Positions 1 through 8,230 of a stretch of 35,622 nt of DNA are shown one piece after another. Origin of the DNA: Actinomycetales bacterium UBA1383 (GTDB taxonomy: Bacteria; Actinomycetota; Actinomycetes; Actinomycetales; Actinomycetaceae); assembly GCA_002305415.1 (NCBI GenBank), contig DBQX01000014.1, positions 800 to 36,421 on the forward strand. The letters are read 5' to 3'. The position numbers were made by a program, and so were the translations under genes. Under the pieces are notes generated by a model. It was not told where the DNA came from. It did no database searches and saw nothing but the letters and a program-made list of their open reading frames with translations. How positions within the stretch are numbered: position 1 is the first letter of the stretch; each line of letters starts with the position of its first letter.

Positions 1-1
1 C

Positions 2-997
2 CGCCGGATGCTGCGCGTGGAGGCACGCAACGCCGAGGTGCCGATCGAGACCAAGCCGGAGTGGATCCGCACCACCGCGAAGACGGGGCCCGCCTACAGC
101 GAGCTGCACTCCATGGTCCGGGGGCAGGGCCTCCACACCGTCTGCCAGGAGGCGGGATGCCCCAACATCTACGAGTGCTGGGAGGACCGCGAGGCCACCT
201 TCCTGATCGGCGGTGACATCTGCACCCGCCGGTGCGACTTCTGCGACATCGCGACCGGCAAGCCCCGTCCCCTCGACCGTGACGAGCCCCGCCGCGTGGC
301 CGAGTCGGTCCGGCAGATGGGGCTCCGCTACTCCACCGTGACCGGAGTCGCCCGCGACGACCAGCCCGACGGCGCCGCCTCGCTGTACGCCGAGACCATC
401 CGCCAGATCCACGCCCTCAACCCGAACACCGGGGTGGAGATCCTGCCGCCCGACTTCGGCGCCGATCCGGCCCTCGTGGGCCTCGTCTTCGAGGCCCGGC
501 CCGAGGTGTTCGCGCACAACCTGGAGACCGTGCCACGCATCTTCAGGAGGATCCGGCCGGCCTTCGCCTACGAGAAGTCGTTGCGCGTCCTCTCCATGGC
601 CCGCGACGCCGGCCTGGTCACCAAGTCCAACCTCATCCTCGGGATGGGCGAGCGCGACGACGAGGTGGCCACCGCGATCCGGGACCTGCACGACGCCGGC
701 TGCGACATCCTCACCATCACCCAGTACCTGCGTCCCTCGAAGCTGCACCACCCGATCGATCGCTGGGTGCGCCCGGAGGAGTTCCTCCATTGGTCCACGG
801 TCGCGGAGGAGATGGGGTTCAAGGGCGTCATGGCCGGGCCGCTGGTCCGCTCGTCCTACCGGGCGGGCCGGTTGTGGGCGACGGCGATGGCCCAATGGGG
901 CCGGCCGATCCCCGAGCACCTCCGTCACCTCGCGGAGGCAGCCCAGACCCCGGCGCGGCAGGAGGCCGCGAGCCTGGTCGCGCGGTCCGGGCGCTGA
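2..997 (+). CDS. lipA: Lipoyl synthase LipA (5' end outside window)
   Basis: Radical-SAM enzyme that inserts two sulfurs into protein-bound octanoyl groups to make the lipoyl cofactor of pyruvate and oxoglutarate dehydrogenases and the glycine cleavage system. Numbering from the ATG at 8, the auxiliary-cluster cysteines are C46, C51 and C57 (CQEAGCPNIYEC) and the radical-SAM cysteines are C72, C76 and C79 (CTRRCDFC). The RSSY motif that ligates the auxiliary cluster is near the C-terminus. The frame stays open to the window edge, and the first visible residues (RRM-LRVEARNA) align with an internal stretch of mycobacterial LipA (GRR-LLRLEVRNA), so the true start probably lies a few codons upstream and the ATG at 8 is internal. 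lipB would be expected just upstream. The stop codon lies in an 18-bp tandem repeat. Confidence 0.97.
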   Translation, partial: RRMLRVEARNAEVPIETKPEWIRTTAKTGPAYSELHSMVRGQGLHTVCQEAGCPNIYECWEDREATFLIGGDICTRRCDFCDIATGKPRPLDRDEPRRVAESVRQMGLRYSTVTGVARDDQPDGAASLYAETIRQIHALNPNTGVEILPPDFGADPALVGLVFEARPEVFAHNLETVPRIFRRIRPAFAYEKSLRVLSMARDAGLVTKSNLILGMGERDDEVATAIRDLHDAGCDILTITQYLRPSKLHHPIDRWVRPEEFLHWSTVAEEMGFKGVMAGPLVRSSYRAGRLWATAMAQWGRPIPEHLRHLAEAAQTPARQEAASLVARSGR

Positions 998-1044
998 CCT
1001 CGGTCGGGGCGCTGACCGCGGTCGGGGCGCTGACCTCGCGGACC
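991..1044. repeat. Three 18-bp tandem repeats containing the lipA stop codon
   Basis: Units at 991-1008, 1009-1026 and 1027-1044 follow GCGCTGACCTCGGTCGGG; the second differs by one base and the third diverges over its last bases. The lipA TGA (995-997) is in the first unit. Because the unit length is a multiple of three, the same TGA recurs in frame at 1013 and 1031, giving three successive in-frame stops. Confidence 0.85.
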
Positions 1045-1066
1045 GCCCGCGCGCGATCACTGACAG

Positions 1067-1522
1067 TCAGGCGAAACGACGGCGGTGCTCGTCGATCAGG
1101 GCGAGCGCCGCCGCGACGCCGCCTTCCACGGCACGGTCGGGGATGGTGAGGTCCCACCCGCCTGTCTGGTCGCGCGCCCACTGCACCCGCGCAGCCCGAT
1201 CGAGGGGCGGCTCGCTGCCCGCTTCCCGCACGCCGAGGATGTCGGCCACCTGGCGGGGCATCCGCCCGAGGCTCGCGACGGAGGCGGCGTCGCGCCATGG
1301 TCCCGGGTGCTCGTCGAACCACTGCAGGGGGTCCGCGAGCCGGATGCCGAGGCCCGCACCGTAAGCGGTCCGGAACTCGCCCACCGCCTCAAGGTCCGCC
1401 CACGAGATCAGGTCCCGTCCCTCGAGGAGGACGCCGTCCTCCTGAAGGACCAGCACAGCCTCGCGCGGGCGACGGAACCACGCGAGCCATGTCGGGGTGC
1501 GGCGGGCGATCACAGGTCCCAT
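1067..1522 (-). CDS. Conserved hypothetical protein, 151 aa
   Basis: The product is not firmly recognised. It is a soluble protein beginning MGPVIARRTPTWLAWFRRP. Its middle reads like a small beta-rich domain: a short hydrophobic strand (AVLVLQEDGVLLEG), then ISWADLEAVGEF and GLGIRLADP, a pattern seen in small PH-like bacterial proteins. The C-terminal half is alpha-helical with many Arg and Asp and no cysteine pairs or membrane segment. The ATG at 1520-1522 is preceded on the minus strand by CATGAT and six bases, the leaderless spacing seen elsewhere here, which supports this start over longer frames. It converges on lipA. The PH-like suggestion is inference only. Confidence 0.6.
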   Translation of the reverse strand: MGPVIARRTPTWLAWFRRPREAVLVLQEDGVLLEGRDLISWADLEAVGEFRTAYGAGLGIRLADPLQWFDEHPGPWRDAASVASLGRMPRQVADILGVREAGSEPPLDRAARVQWARDQTGGWDLTIPDRAVEGGVAAALALIDEHRRRFA

Positions 1523-1742
1523 GTGCCCATCATGCCGCCGCGCGTGTGGTGGTGCGGGCACCCCACGAGCCGACTCCACCGAACCTTCACGGCAGATTGC
1601 TGCAACTGAGCACCACGGCGGTGTAGCCGTCATTACAGTCCGTCTGACCCGGGGTTGCCGCTCACGACCACGTCGGCAGCGGACCGCCCCCGGAACGCAG
1701 GCGGGTTGCACCGACGCGCCCCCATCACGCAGGGAGAAACGA

Positions 1743-4145
1743 ATGACACGATTCACGACCGGTCGACGGCGAACGGTGGGGCTCGCGGTGGCGATCCCGC
1801 TGTCCCTCGGCCTGGGAGTCGGGGCGACTGCCGCCCCGCCTGACCACGCCAACCCCGGTGGCCAGGAACAGCCGGGCCTCGAGGCACGGGTCAAGCCGAT
1901 CCTCACCCGGGGCCAGAGCCAGTACCGGGACCTCAACGCCAACGGCCGGCTCGACCAGTACGAGAACTGGCGCCTCGACCCCGAGATCCGCGCCAATGGC
2001 CTCCTCCGGTTGATGACCATCGAGGAGAAGGCCGGACTCATGCTCATCGACACCCTCAACTCCGGCTGCTACGGCGCGGTGGTGAATCCGGCGACGGACT
2101 ACATCGAGAACCAGTACATGCACCGGTTCATCTTCCGGAACCCGGTGGACTCCACGGCGACCTGCCCCACCACGCCCTCCCGGTCGGGCCCGACGATCAC
2201 GGCCGCCCAGGCTGCCGAGTTCACCAACGGCGTGCAGGAGATGAGCGAGGCGACCCGCCTCGGCATCCCGGCGCTGTTCAAGTCGAACGCCCGCAACCAC
2301 ATCGACCCGGACGCGCGCGCGGGGATCAACGTCTCGGCTGGCGCCTTCTCGGCGTTCCCGAAGGAGGCCGGCATCGCGGCCGCGGCGCTCGGGGACGACG
2401 CGTACATGGGCGTCGTCGAGGACTTCGCCGCCGTCATGGGTGAGGAGTGGGCCTCGATCGGCCTGCGCGGCATGTACGGCTACATGGCGGACCTGTCCAC
2501 CGACCCGCGGTGGTACCGCGTCCACGAGACGTTCACCGAGGACGCCGACCTCGGTGCCGACATCATGGGCCAGCTCGTCGAGACCCTGCAGGGCACGTCG
2601 GTGGACGACCTCGCACTGAGCCCCGAGACCGACGTCGCGCTCACGATGAAGCACTTCCCCGGCGGCGGCCCCCAGGAGCTCGGACTCGACCCGCACTTCG
2701 CGCACGGCAAGACGCAGGTCTACCCCGGTGACGGGTTCGACGACGCGCTCAAGCCCTTCGTCGCGGCGATCGATCGCGGCGTGGCGGCGATCATGCCGTA
2801 CTACGGCGTGCCGATCGATGTCACCTACGAGGGGACGACGTTCCAGCACACGGGCTTCGCCTTCTCGAGCGAGATCGTGAACTGGCTGCTGCGCGAGCAG
2901 CTCGGCTTCCAGGGCTACGTGAACTCGGACACCGGCATCATCAACGACCGCGCGTGGGGCCTCGAGGACAACACCGTCCCCGAGCGGGTGGCCGCCGCCA
3001 TCAACGGCGGCACCGACACGCTGTCCGGCTTCCACGACGTCCAGACCATCCTCGACCTGGTGGATTCCGGCCTGGTCACCGAGGACCGTGTCGACGAGGC
3101 CGCCCTGCGCCTGCTCATCCCGATGTTCGAGATGGGCCTGTTCGAGGACCCGTACGTCGACCCCGACGTGGCGGCCGAGACCGTGGGCGCCTACCAGGAC
3201 ATCGCGCTCGACGTGCAGCGCAAGTCCGTCGTCCTGCTGCAGAACGATGACGACCTGCTGCCGCTGGAGACCGGCTCGACTCTCTACGTGCTCGGCGCCT
3301 ACAACGCCGACCAGGTGGACGAGTACGGCTACACCATCATCAACGGCAACGACGCGGCGACCGCCCCGGGAACCGGAGCCGCCGCGACCGCCGACTACGC
3401 GGTGATCAACGTGACCGCCTCCACGGCCCAGCTGGTCGCCGGCGCCGACAGGCCGACAACGGTCACCTCCACCTACCGCAGCAACTTCACCGACACCGGC
3501 TGGTTCGACCCGACGGACGGCTCCTGGAGTGCGACGAACGACCCCACCGACACCGACGACTTCTACGTCGTCGGCGGGATGGACCCGGACTACGGCGTGA
3601 ACCCGAGCATGTTCGAGACCTACCCCGGGAGTGGCGAGTACGTGGCCGGCCTTGACGGCGCGAGCCCGTGGGGTGCCTCCGACCGGTGCGTGGCGCAGGG
3701 CGGCGCCCTCGACGTCGTCAGCCCGACGCCGTCGTGCACGGACAACGGCCTCATCTTCGGCGGCTCGCTGCCGTGGGAGGCGGGCGTCCTCGACTTCAGC
3801 GGCATGTCCGGGTCGCAGTCGTGGCGGGTGACGCCGACCCTCGAGCAGATCCAGACCGTCATGGAGGAGATCGGCGCGGAGAACGTCATCCTGCACATCT
3901 ACTTCCGGCAGCCCTACGTCCTCGACGAGGCGAGCGGCCTGCTCGACGCCGGCGCGATCGTGGCCGGCTTCGGGGTGACCGACACCGCGCTGTTCGACGT
4001 CCTCTCCGGGGACTTCGCCCCGCAGGGCCGGATGCCGTTCGCGCTGGCGAACACCATCGACGCCATCGCGGAACAGGAACCCGACCTCCCGGGCTACGCG
4101 CCCGAGGACACGCTCTTCCCGTTCGGGTGGGGCCTGACCTACTAG
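1743..4145 (+). CDS. Secreted glycoside hydrolase family 3 (beta-glucosidase-like)
   Basis: An 800-aa exported retaining glycosidase that should release terminal sugars from beta-linked oligosaccharides outside the cell. An N-terminal signal peptide (RRR followed by a hydrophobic run, cleavage near ATA-APP at about residue 31) precedes an EF-hand-like loop, DLNANGRLDQYENW (63-76). The TIM-barrel domain carries KHFPGGG (303-309) and VNSDTGII, whose D396 matches the GH3 catalytic Asp. The second domain starts near RKSVVLLQN and the chain ends FPFGWGLTY, a typical GH3 C-terminus. A Thr/Asp/Gly-rich insertion of roughly 130 residues interrupts the C-terminal domain and carries two of the few cysteines. 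The ATG follows AGGGAG by about 6 nt. Substrate cannot be read from sequence: beta-glucosidase is likeliest, beta-xylosidase possible. Confidence 0.93.
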   Translation: MTRFTTGRRRTVGLAVAIPLSLGLGVGATAAPPDHANPGGQEQPGLEARVKPILTRGQSQYRDLNANGRLDQYENWRLDPEIRANGLLRLMTIEEKAGLMLIDTLNSGCYGAVVNPATDYIENQYMHRFIFRNPVDSTATCPTTPSRSGPTITAAQAAEFTNGVQEMSEATRLGIPALFKSNARNHIDPDARAGINVSAGAFSAFPKEAGIAAAALGDDAYMGVVEDFAAVMGEEWASIGLRGMYGYMADLSTDPRWYRVHETFTEDADLGADIMGQLVETLQGTSVDDLALSPETDVALTMKHFPGGGPQELGLDPHFAHGKTQVYPGDGFDDALKPFVAAIDRGVAAIMPYYGVPIDVTYEGTTFQHTGFAFSSEIVNWLLREQLGFQGYVNSDTGIINDRAWGLEDNTVPERVAAAINGGTDTLSGFHDVQTILDLVDSGLVTEDRVDEAALRLLIPMFEMGLFEDPYVDPDVAAETVGAYQDIALDVQRKSVVLLQNDDDLLPLETGSTLYVLGAYNADQVDEYGYTIINGNDAATAPGTGAAATADYAVINVTASTAQLVAGADRPTTVTSTYRSNFTDTGWFDPTDGSWSATNDPTDTDDFYVVGGMDPDYGVNPSMFETYPGSGEYVAGLDGASPWGASDRCVAQGGALDVVSPTPSCTDNGLIFGGSLPWEAGVLDFSGMSGSQSWRVTPTLEQIQTVMEEIGAENVILHIYFRQPYVLDEASGLLDAGAIVAGFGVTDTALFDVLSGDFAPQGRMPFALANTIDAIAEQEPDLPGYAPEDTLFPFGWGLTY

Positions 4146-4185
4146 CGGTGCGCGCGGGCCGTACCTCCAGCGGCCCCGCGCACCG
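4146..4185 (+). terminator. GC-rich hairpin immediately after the GH3 stop
   Basis: The arms at 4146-4161 (CGGTGCGCGCGGGCCG) and 4171-4185 (CGGCCCCGCGCACCG) pair almost completely with one bulge and a loop of about 9 nt. There is no U-tract, as is common for actinobacterial terminators. The hairpin begins one base after the TAG. Confidence 0.65.
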
Positions 4186-4191
4186 GTCCCC

Positions 4192-4225
4192 GAGGACCCG
4201 TCCCGCACCCGCGGGGCGGGTCCTC
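4192..4225 (+). terminator. Second hairpin of a tandem terminator
   Basis: The arms GAGGACCCGTCCCG (4192-4205) and CGGGGCGGGTCCTC (4212-4225) pair over 14 bp with a single G-U type mismatch and a 6-nt loop. It lies 6 bp beyond the previous hairpin, so the GH3 transcript is probably insulated from the next gene. Confidence 0.65.
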
Positions 4226-4266
4226 CCCTGTGTGCTGGCCACCGTTCGCCGCTTCGCGCAGGGGCC

Positions 4267-4272
4267 TATGCT
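4267..4272 (+). promoter_or_regulatory. -10-like TATGCT placed for a leaderless start
   Basis: TATGCT is followed by 7 nt and then the ATG at 4280, so transcription could start at the A of the start codon. No convincing -35 is visible 17-18 bp upstream. Confidence 0.5.
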
Positions 4273-4279
4273 GTGCTCC

Positions 4280-4528
4280 ATGACCGGTGGGAGCGTCCCG
4301 CCCGATGAGCGAGCCAGCAGCTTCTGGCAGCGGAACCGCGAGCGGATCCTCATCACCCTGCTGTGGATGGCGGCGATCGCCTCCGCCCTGGCGATCTGGG
4401 CGATCGCCACCAACAACACCGCCCTCGACCGCCAGTCGGATGTCCCGGCCCAGCAGCAGTACGAGGACGGCAGGGGTGGGAGCGGCCACGGCGACGGGGG
4501 TGGTGGAGGCCAGGGAGGTAACGGATGA
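4280..4528 (+). CDS. Small single-pass membrane protein with Gly-rich tail, 82 aa
   Basis: The protein begins MTGGSVPPDERASSFWQ, has one strongly hydrophobic segment at about residues 25-45 (ILITLLWMAAIASALAIWAI), and ends in a Gly/His/Asp-rich tail of about 20 residues. The family is not recognised. An in-frame ATG at 4268 exists, but the ATG at 4280 fits the leaderless -10 (TATGCT). Its stop overlaps the next start as ATGA (4525-4528), and the Gly-rich codons supply the GGAGG sequence that serves the amylase, so the two genes are translationally coupled. A role in anchoring or in expressing the amylase is inference. The tail may partly be a by-product of the embedded ribosome-binding sequence. 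Confidence 0.65.
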   Translation: MTGGSVPPDERASSFWQRNRERILITLLWMAAIASALAIWAIATNNTALDRQSDVPAQQQYEDGRGGSGHGDGGGGGQGGNG

Positions 4529-6192
4529 ACGCCTGGGCACGAGTCACGACCGCGGCCTGCACCGCCCTGTCACTGGCGGCCCTCTCCGCCTGCACCACCG
4601 ACGCCCCTCCGCTCACCCCCACCGCCACCGGCGCCGCGGCGGAGGCAGCCCTGTGGTGGGACGACGCCGTCTTCTACGAGGTCTTCGTGCGCAGCTACGC
4701 CGATTCCGACGGCGACGGCACCGTCGACCTCCGTGGCCTCATCTCGCGGCTCGACCACCTCAACGACGGCGACCCCACCACCACCGACGACCTGGGTGTG
4801 ACGGGTCTCTGGCTGATGCCCGTCACCCAGTCCCCGAGCTACCACGGCTACGACACCACCGACTACTTCACGGTCGAGGATGACTACGGCACGGCCGCCG
4901 ACTTCCGCGAGCTGGTCACGCAGGCCCACGCCCGGGGGATCCGCGTCATCGTGGACCTGGTCCTCAACCACACGTCGTCCCTGCACCCGTGGTTCCTCGA
5001 GTCCGCGTCCGTCACCTCCTCCCCGAAGCGGGACTGGTACGTCTGGCGCACCGACAACCCCGCGGCGACCACCTCCTGGGGCACCCAGGCGTGGCACCAG
5101 CTGAACGGCGCGTCCTACCTGGGCCTCTTCTGGGAGGGGATGCCGGACCTCAACCACCGCAACCCCGAGGTTGCTGCCGAGGTCGGCGAGATCACCCGCT
5201 TCTGGCTCGAGGACATGGGCGTGGACGGCTTCCGCCTCGACGCCGTCCGCCACCTCATCGAGGAGGGCGACGAGTTCGACGACACGCCCGCCACCCACGC
5301 CTGGCTCGCGCGCTGGGACGACTCCGTCGACGCCGTCGCCCCCGACGCCCTCACGGTGGGCGAGGTGTGGGACGCGACGCCGGTGGTCGCGCCGTACGTG
5401 ATCGACGACGAGGTGGACCTGGCGTTCGCGTTCAGCCTCGCGGAGGCGACCATCGCGAGCGTCCGCTCCGGCGACCCGGCCCCCCTCGATGCCGCGCTCG
5501 CCACCACGCTCGCCGCGTTCCCGCCCGGGCAGTTCGCCACCTTCCTGACGAACCACGACCAGAACCGTGTCATGTCCCAGCTCGGCGGCGACGTCGGCAA
5601 GGCGCGCCTCGCCGCGTCGCTGCTGCTCACGCTGCCGGGCGTGCCGTTCGTCTACTACGGCGAGGAGATCGGCGTGACCGGCGAGAAGCCCGACGAACGC
5701 ATCCGCACCCCCATGCAGTGGAGCAGTGAGGCGCACGGTGGATTCTCGCCCACCACGCCGTGGCAGGAGCTGGCCGCGAAATGGGACGAGGTGAACGTCG
5801 CCGCCCAGGACGCGGACCCGGCGTCCCTCCTGAACCATTACCGGCGGCTGATCCACCTGCGGGCGGAGCACCCGGCGCTCCGGCAGGGCGATCTCGCCGC
5901 GCTTCCGGGGACGTGTACGGGGAGCTACGCGTACCTGCGCTCGGCGACGCCGCCGGACGCTGGGGTGGCGGACGTGGTGCTCGTGGCGGTCAACGTCACG
6001 GACCGCGAGCGGAGCGACTGCGCCTTCGACGCCTCCGGCCACCTCGGCCCCGGCGCGTGGGAGGCGCGCGACCTGATCGCGGAGCCGGGCGGCGACGGCG
6101 TGGCCGTGACGACGACGCCGGATGGCTCGGTCGCCCTGGGAACGCTCGGTCCCCGCGAGACGGTGATCCTCGCGCTCAGCCCGCGGAGCTGA
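4525..6192 (+). CDS. Alpha-amylase family GH13 lipoprotein
   Basis: A 555-aa exported retaining alpha-glucan hydrolase. The signal peptide ends in the lipobox LSAC with C23 as the lipidated residue, followed by a Thr/Pro/Ala linker. The GH13 barrel shows region I DLVLNH (144-149), region II GFRLDAVRH with nucleophile D239, region III VGEVW with acid/base E280, and region IV TNHDQNR with D345. The region V-like motif is MPDLN (206-210), which in the GH13 literature marks the intermediate group between oligo-1,6-glucosidase and neopullulanase enzymes (GH13_36). A beta-sandwich domain C follows from about residue 455. It overlaps the preceding small gene by 4 bp. With the secreted GH3 enzyme it suggests extracellular starch or oligosaccharide use; there is no sugar transporter next to it. 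Confidence 0.95.
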   Translation: MNAWARVTTAACTALSLAALSACTTDAPPLTPTATGAAAEAALWWDDAVFYEVFVRSYADSDGDGTVDLRGLISRLDHLNDGDPTTTDDLGVTGLWLMPVTQSPSYHGYDTTDYFTVEDDYGTAADFRELVTQAHARGIRVIVDLVLNHTSSLHPWFLESASVTSSPKRDWYVWRTDNPAATTSWGTQAWHQLNGASYLGLFWEGMPDLNHRNPEVAAEVGEITRFWLEDMGVDGFRLDAVRHLIEEGDEFDDTPATHAWLARWDDSVDAVAPDALTVGEVWDATPVVAPYVIDDEVDLAFAFSLAEATIASVRSGDPAPLDAALATTLAAFPPGQFATFLTNHDQNRVMSQLGGDVGKARLAASLLLTLPGVPFVYYGEEIGVTGEKPDERIRTPMQWSSEAHGGFSPTTPWQELAAKWDEVNVAAQDADPASLLNHYRRLIHLRAEHPALRQGDLAALPGTCTGSYAYLRSATPPDAGVADVVLVAVNVTDRERSDCAFDASGHLGPGAWEARDLIAEPGGDGVAVTTTPDGSVALGTLGPRETVILALSPRS

Positions 6193-6199
6193 TCAGCTG
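6188..6199. repeat. 12-bp perfect palindrome joining two convergent stop codons
   Basis: AGCTGATCAGCT is self-complementary. The amylase stop TGA is 6190-6192, and the stop of the minus-strand gene (TCA, 6193-6195) is directly adjacent, so the two genes meet with no gap inside the palindrome. Confidence 0.8.
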
Positions 6200-6618
6200 T
6201 CGTGCTCCGGGTGGTGACCGTGCTGGTGACCGTGCCCGTGCTCGTGGCCCTCCTCCTCGCGGAAGGCGTGCTGCCGGCAGGCGTTCTCATCCGTGGCCGC
6301 CTCGAGCTGCCCGGCCCGCCACTGCGCGACGGCGTCCCGCACCGTCCCACGGGCCCCGATGTACACCATCACGCCGCGCTCCTCGAACATCGCCACCGCT
6401 CGGCGGCCCAGCCCGCCGCACACCATGACCTCGCCCCCGTGCGCGCGGATGAGGTCCGGCGGATAGCCGACGCCCCCCATGTGCAGGGTGTCGTTGGGGA
6501 CCACCTGGACGGCACCGCTCTCGCTGTCGACGAATGTGTAGGAGGCGGCACGCCCGAAGTGCTCGCTCACCAGGTCGTGGGCGCCCGAAAGGCCCATGGT
6601 CGGCACGCAGATCCTCAT
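6193..6618 (-). CDS. NifX/NifB-type dinitrogenase cofactor domain protein with His-rich tail
   Basis: A 141-aa protein of the dinitrogenase iron-molybdenum cofactor biosynthesis domain (NifX/NafY/NifB C-terminal fold, PF02579-like). Visible features are the start MRICVPTMG, the segment SEHFGRAASYTFVD, a Gly-rich MVCGGLGRRAV turn, and GTVRDAV before the tail. These domains bind iron-sulfur or Fe-Mo-type clusters or metals. The C-terminus GHEHGHGHQHGHHPEHD is a strong metal-binding tail. No nitrogenase gene is nearby, so a role in metal or Fe-S handling is more likely than nitrogen fixation. The ATG at 6616-6618 is preceded by AGAGGGA on the minus strand. A longer reading adds 11 residues with no better ribosome site. 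Confidence 0.85.
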   Translation of the reverse strand: MRICVPTMGLSGAHDLVSEHFGRAASYTFVDSESGAVQVVPNDTLHMGGVGYPPDLIRAHGGEVMVCGGLGRRAVAMFEERGVMVYIGARGTVRDAVAQWRAGQLEAATDENACRQHAFREEEGHEHGHGHQHGHHPEHDS

Positions 6619-6715
6619 CGATGTCCCTCTCGTCGGTTCGGCACGGATCACACGCGTGCCGGTACGTCAGGATAGGCTGACAGCGCGGCCGGAACCCAAT
6701 CGCCCCCGGGGCATG

Positions 6716-7537
6716 TCAGGACGGCAACCCCACCATCGCGGCGCTCCGCTCCCACAGCTCACGGGCCAGGACCTCGTCGGAGGCCCGCGGGTTCGTCCGT
6801 GCCACGCGCTTCTTCTCGAAGTACTCCCCCGGCGGCCAGTCGCGTCCCGGCACGCTCCCGGCGAGCCATACCAGGGTCTCCGCGCCCTGCTCCGGCGTGA
6901 TGAGGAACCGGCGCAGCGGCGTGTGGTAGGCGAACCGCATGCGGCTCGTGGTGTCGTTCGCGAAATTGGTGGCCACGCCCCCGGGGTGGAAGGACGCCGC
7001 ATTGAGGCCCCGCGGCCCGAAGCGCCGCTGCAGTTCGCGCGCGTGCAGGATGTTGGCGAGCTTGGAGTCACCGTAGGCACGCCGCGGGTGGTAGGCGCGC
7101 TCGTTGCCGAGGTCGTCGAGGTCCAGCCGGGCGAAGGCCTTCGCCGCCACCGAGGACGTGTTCACCACCGTCGCGCCGCTGGCCAGCAGGGTGTCCATGA
7201 GGAGGGCCGTGAGCAGGAACGGCGCAAGGTGGTTCACCTGCAGGGTCTTCTCGAAACCGTCGACGGTCAGCGTGCGCTCCCCGAAGAGACCGCCGGCGTT
7301 GTTGGCGAGTACGTCGATGCGCTCATGGCGCTCGGCGAGCGTGGCGGCGAGGGCACGGACGTCGTCGAGGCGCGCGAAGTCGGCCGAGTGGTGCTCCACC
7401 CCGAGATCCCCGGCCAGGCCGCGCGTCTTCTCCGGCGTTCGGCCGACGACGACGACACGGTGCCCGTCGGCGTGCAGGCGGCGGGCTGCCGCCGCGCCGA
7501 TCCCGTCACTGGCGCCGGTGATGACGATGGTCCGCAT
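6716..7537 (-). CDS. Short-chain dehydrogenase/reductase, retinol dehydrogenase-like
   Basis: A 273-aa NAD(P)-dependent oxidoreductase. The Rossmann motif TGASDGIG is at residues 7-14, NNAGG near 79-83, the catalytic Ser in NTSSVA (about 126-131) and the catalytic pair in YGDSK (Y155, K159). RT after the second strand (VVVVGRTPEK) favours NADPH. Overall it resembles the retinol dehydrogenase/WWOX-like SDRs common in actinobacteria; substrate unknown. The ATG at 7535-7537 follows a GGAGGAG ribosome site. An upstream in-frame ATG overlaps that site and is less likely. It starts 24 bp after the stop of the YhhN-like gene and may be co-transcribed with it. Confidence 0.9.
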   Translation of the reverse strand: MRTIVITGASDGIGAAAARRLHADGHRVVVVGRTPEKTRGLAGDLGVEHHSADFARLDDVRALAATLAERHERIDVLANNAGGLFGERTLTVDGFEKTLQVNHLAPFLLTALLMDTLLASGATVVNTSSVAAKAFARLDLDDLGNERAYHPRRAYGDSKLANILHARELQRRFGPRGLNAASFHPGGVATNFANDTTSRMRFAYHTPLRRFLITPEQGAETLVWLAGSVPGRDWPPGEYFEKKRVARTNPRASDEVLARELWERSAAMVGLPS

Positions 7538-7561
7538 CCAGCCCTCCTCCACCCTGGGGCG

Positions 7562-8230
7562 TCAGGATAACCCGGCCCCGTCCGCGATGAGCCACTGGCC
7601 CGCGGTGTAGGTGGCCATCACGGCGGTGTCCAGCGGCCCGGGCCTGCGGTCGGGGAGGGCGAACCGGCCGATGCCGAGCAGCGTGTCCGAGAGGACGAAC
7701 AGCGCACTGCCCGCCACGATCCGGTGGCGGGCGCCCGGCGGGAGAGTCCGGTCGAGGGTGGTGGCGGTGGCGAGCATCGTGGAGATGACCCCCGCGTAGA
7801 GGAGGACCGGCACGGCCAGCGCCTGCTCCTGACGCTGCGCGAGGCGGGCCATCGCCGGGCCCGTGGCCGCGAACAGGAGCGCACCGGCGACGACTCCCGG
7901 GTCGCCCGGCCGCGCGCGCGGGTCGCGCGCCGAAAACGCGGCGATGTAGCCGAGGTGCGCGGCGAGGAAGGACCCCAGCCCGAGCAGGAAGCGCCGGTCC
8001 CCGCTCCCGAGCAGGGCGACGTCGCCCAGCCAGGAGAGCACCTGCGCACCGAGGACGCCGCGCACCAGGGGAGTGGGCCGTGGGGTCGCCACCGCCGTGT
8101 CGAGGGCGAGCAGCGGCATGAGGGCGGACTTCGTCGCCTTCCGGGCGCGGCGTGCCGAAGGGGCGGAGGACGCCGCGAGGCCGGAGTCGAGGGCCGCGAG
8201 GGCGGCGTAGGCAGCAGTGGTGGGTCGCAT
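7562..8230 (-). CDS. YhhN/TMEM86 family membrane protein (lysoplasmalogenase-like)
   Basis: A 222-aa integral membrane protein with about seven hydrophobic segments. Family hallmarks visible are KSALMPLLAL near residue 33, a conserved Asp in SWLGDVALL, FLLGLGSFLAAHLGYIAAF, and a late Asp in FVLSDTLLGIGRF. Family members include the vertebrate lysoplasmalogenase TMEM86B; bacterial roles are mostly unproven. The start ATG shares one base with the stop of the upstream mug gene (TGATG), indicating translational coupling. Confidence 0.85.
   Translation of the reverse strand: MRPTTAAYAALAALDSGLAASSAPSARRARKATKSALMPLLALDTAVATPRPTPLVRGVLGAQVLSWLGDVALLGSGDRRFLLGLGSFLAAHLGYIAAFSARDPRARPGDPGVVAGALLFAATGPAMARLAQRQEQALAVPVLLYAGVISTMLATATTLDRTLPPGARHRIVAGSALFVLSDTLLGIGRFALPDRRPGPLDTAVMATYTAGQWLIADGAGLS

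Noticed and set aside
1725..4208. 827-codon open frame antisense to the GH3 gene
   Set aside because: It is Val/Asp/Arg/Gly-rich with no recognisable domain and lies opposite a clearly coding gene. Long antisense frames are expected in DNA of this GC content.
6193..6618. Evidence for nitrogen fixation
   Set aside because: The NifX/NifB-type domain also occurs in non-diazotrophs and no nif structural or cofactor genes are nearby.
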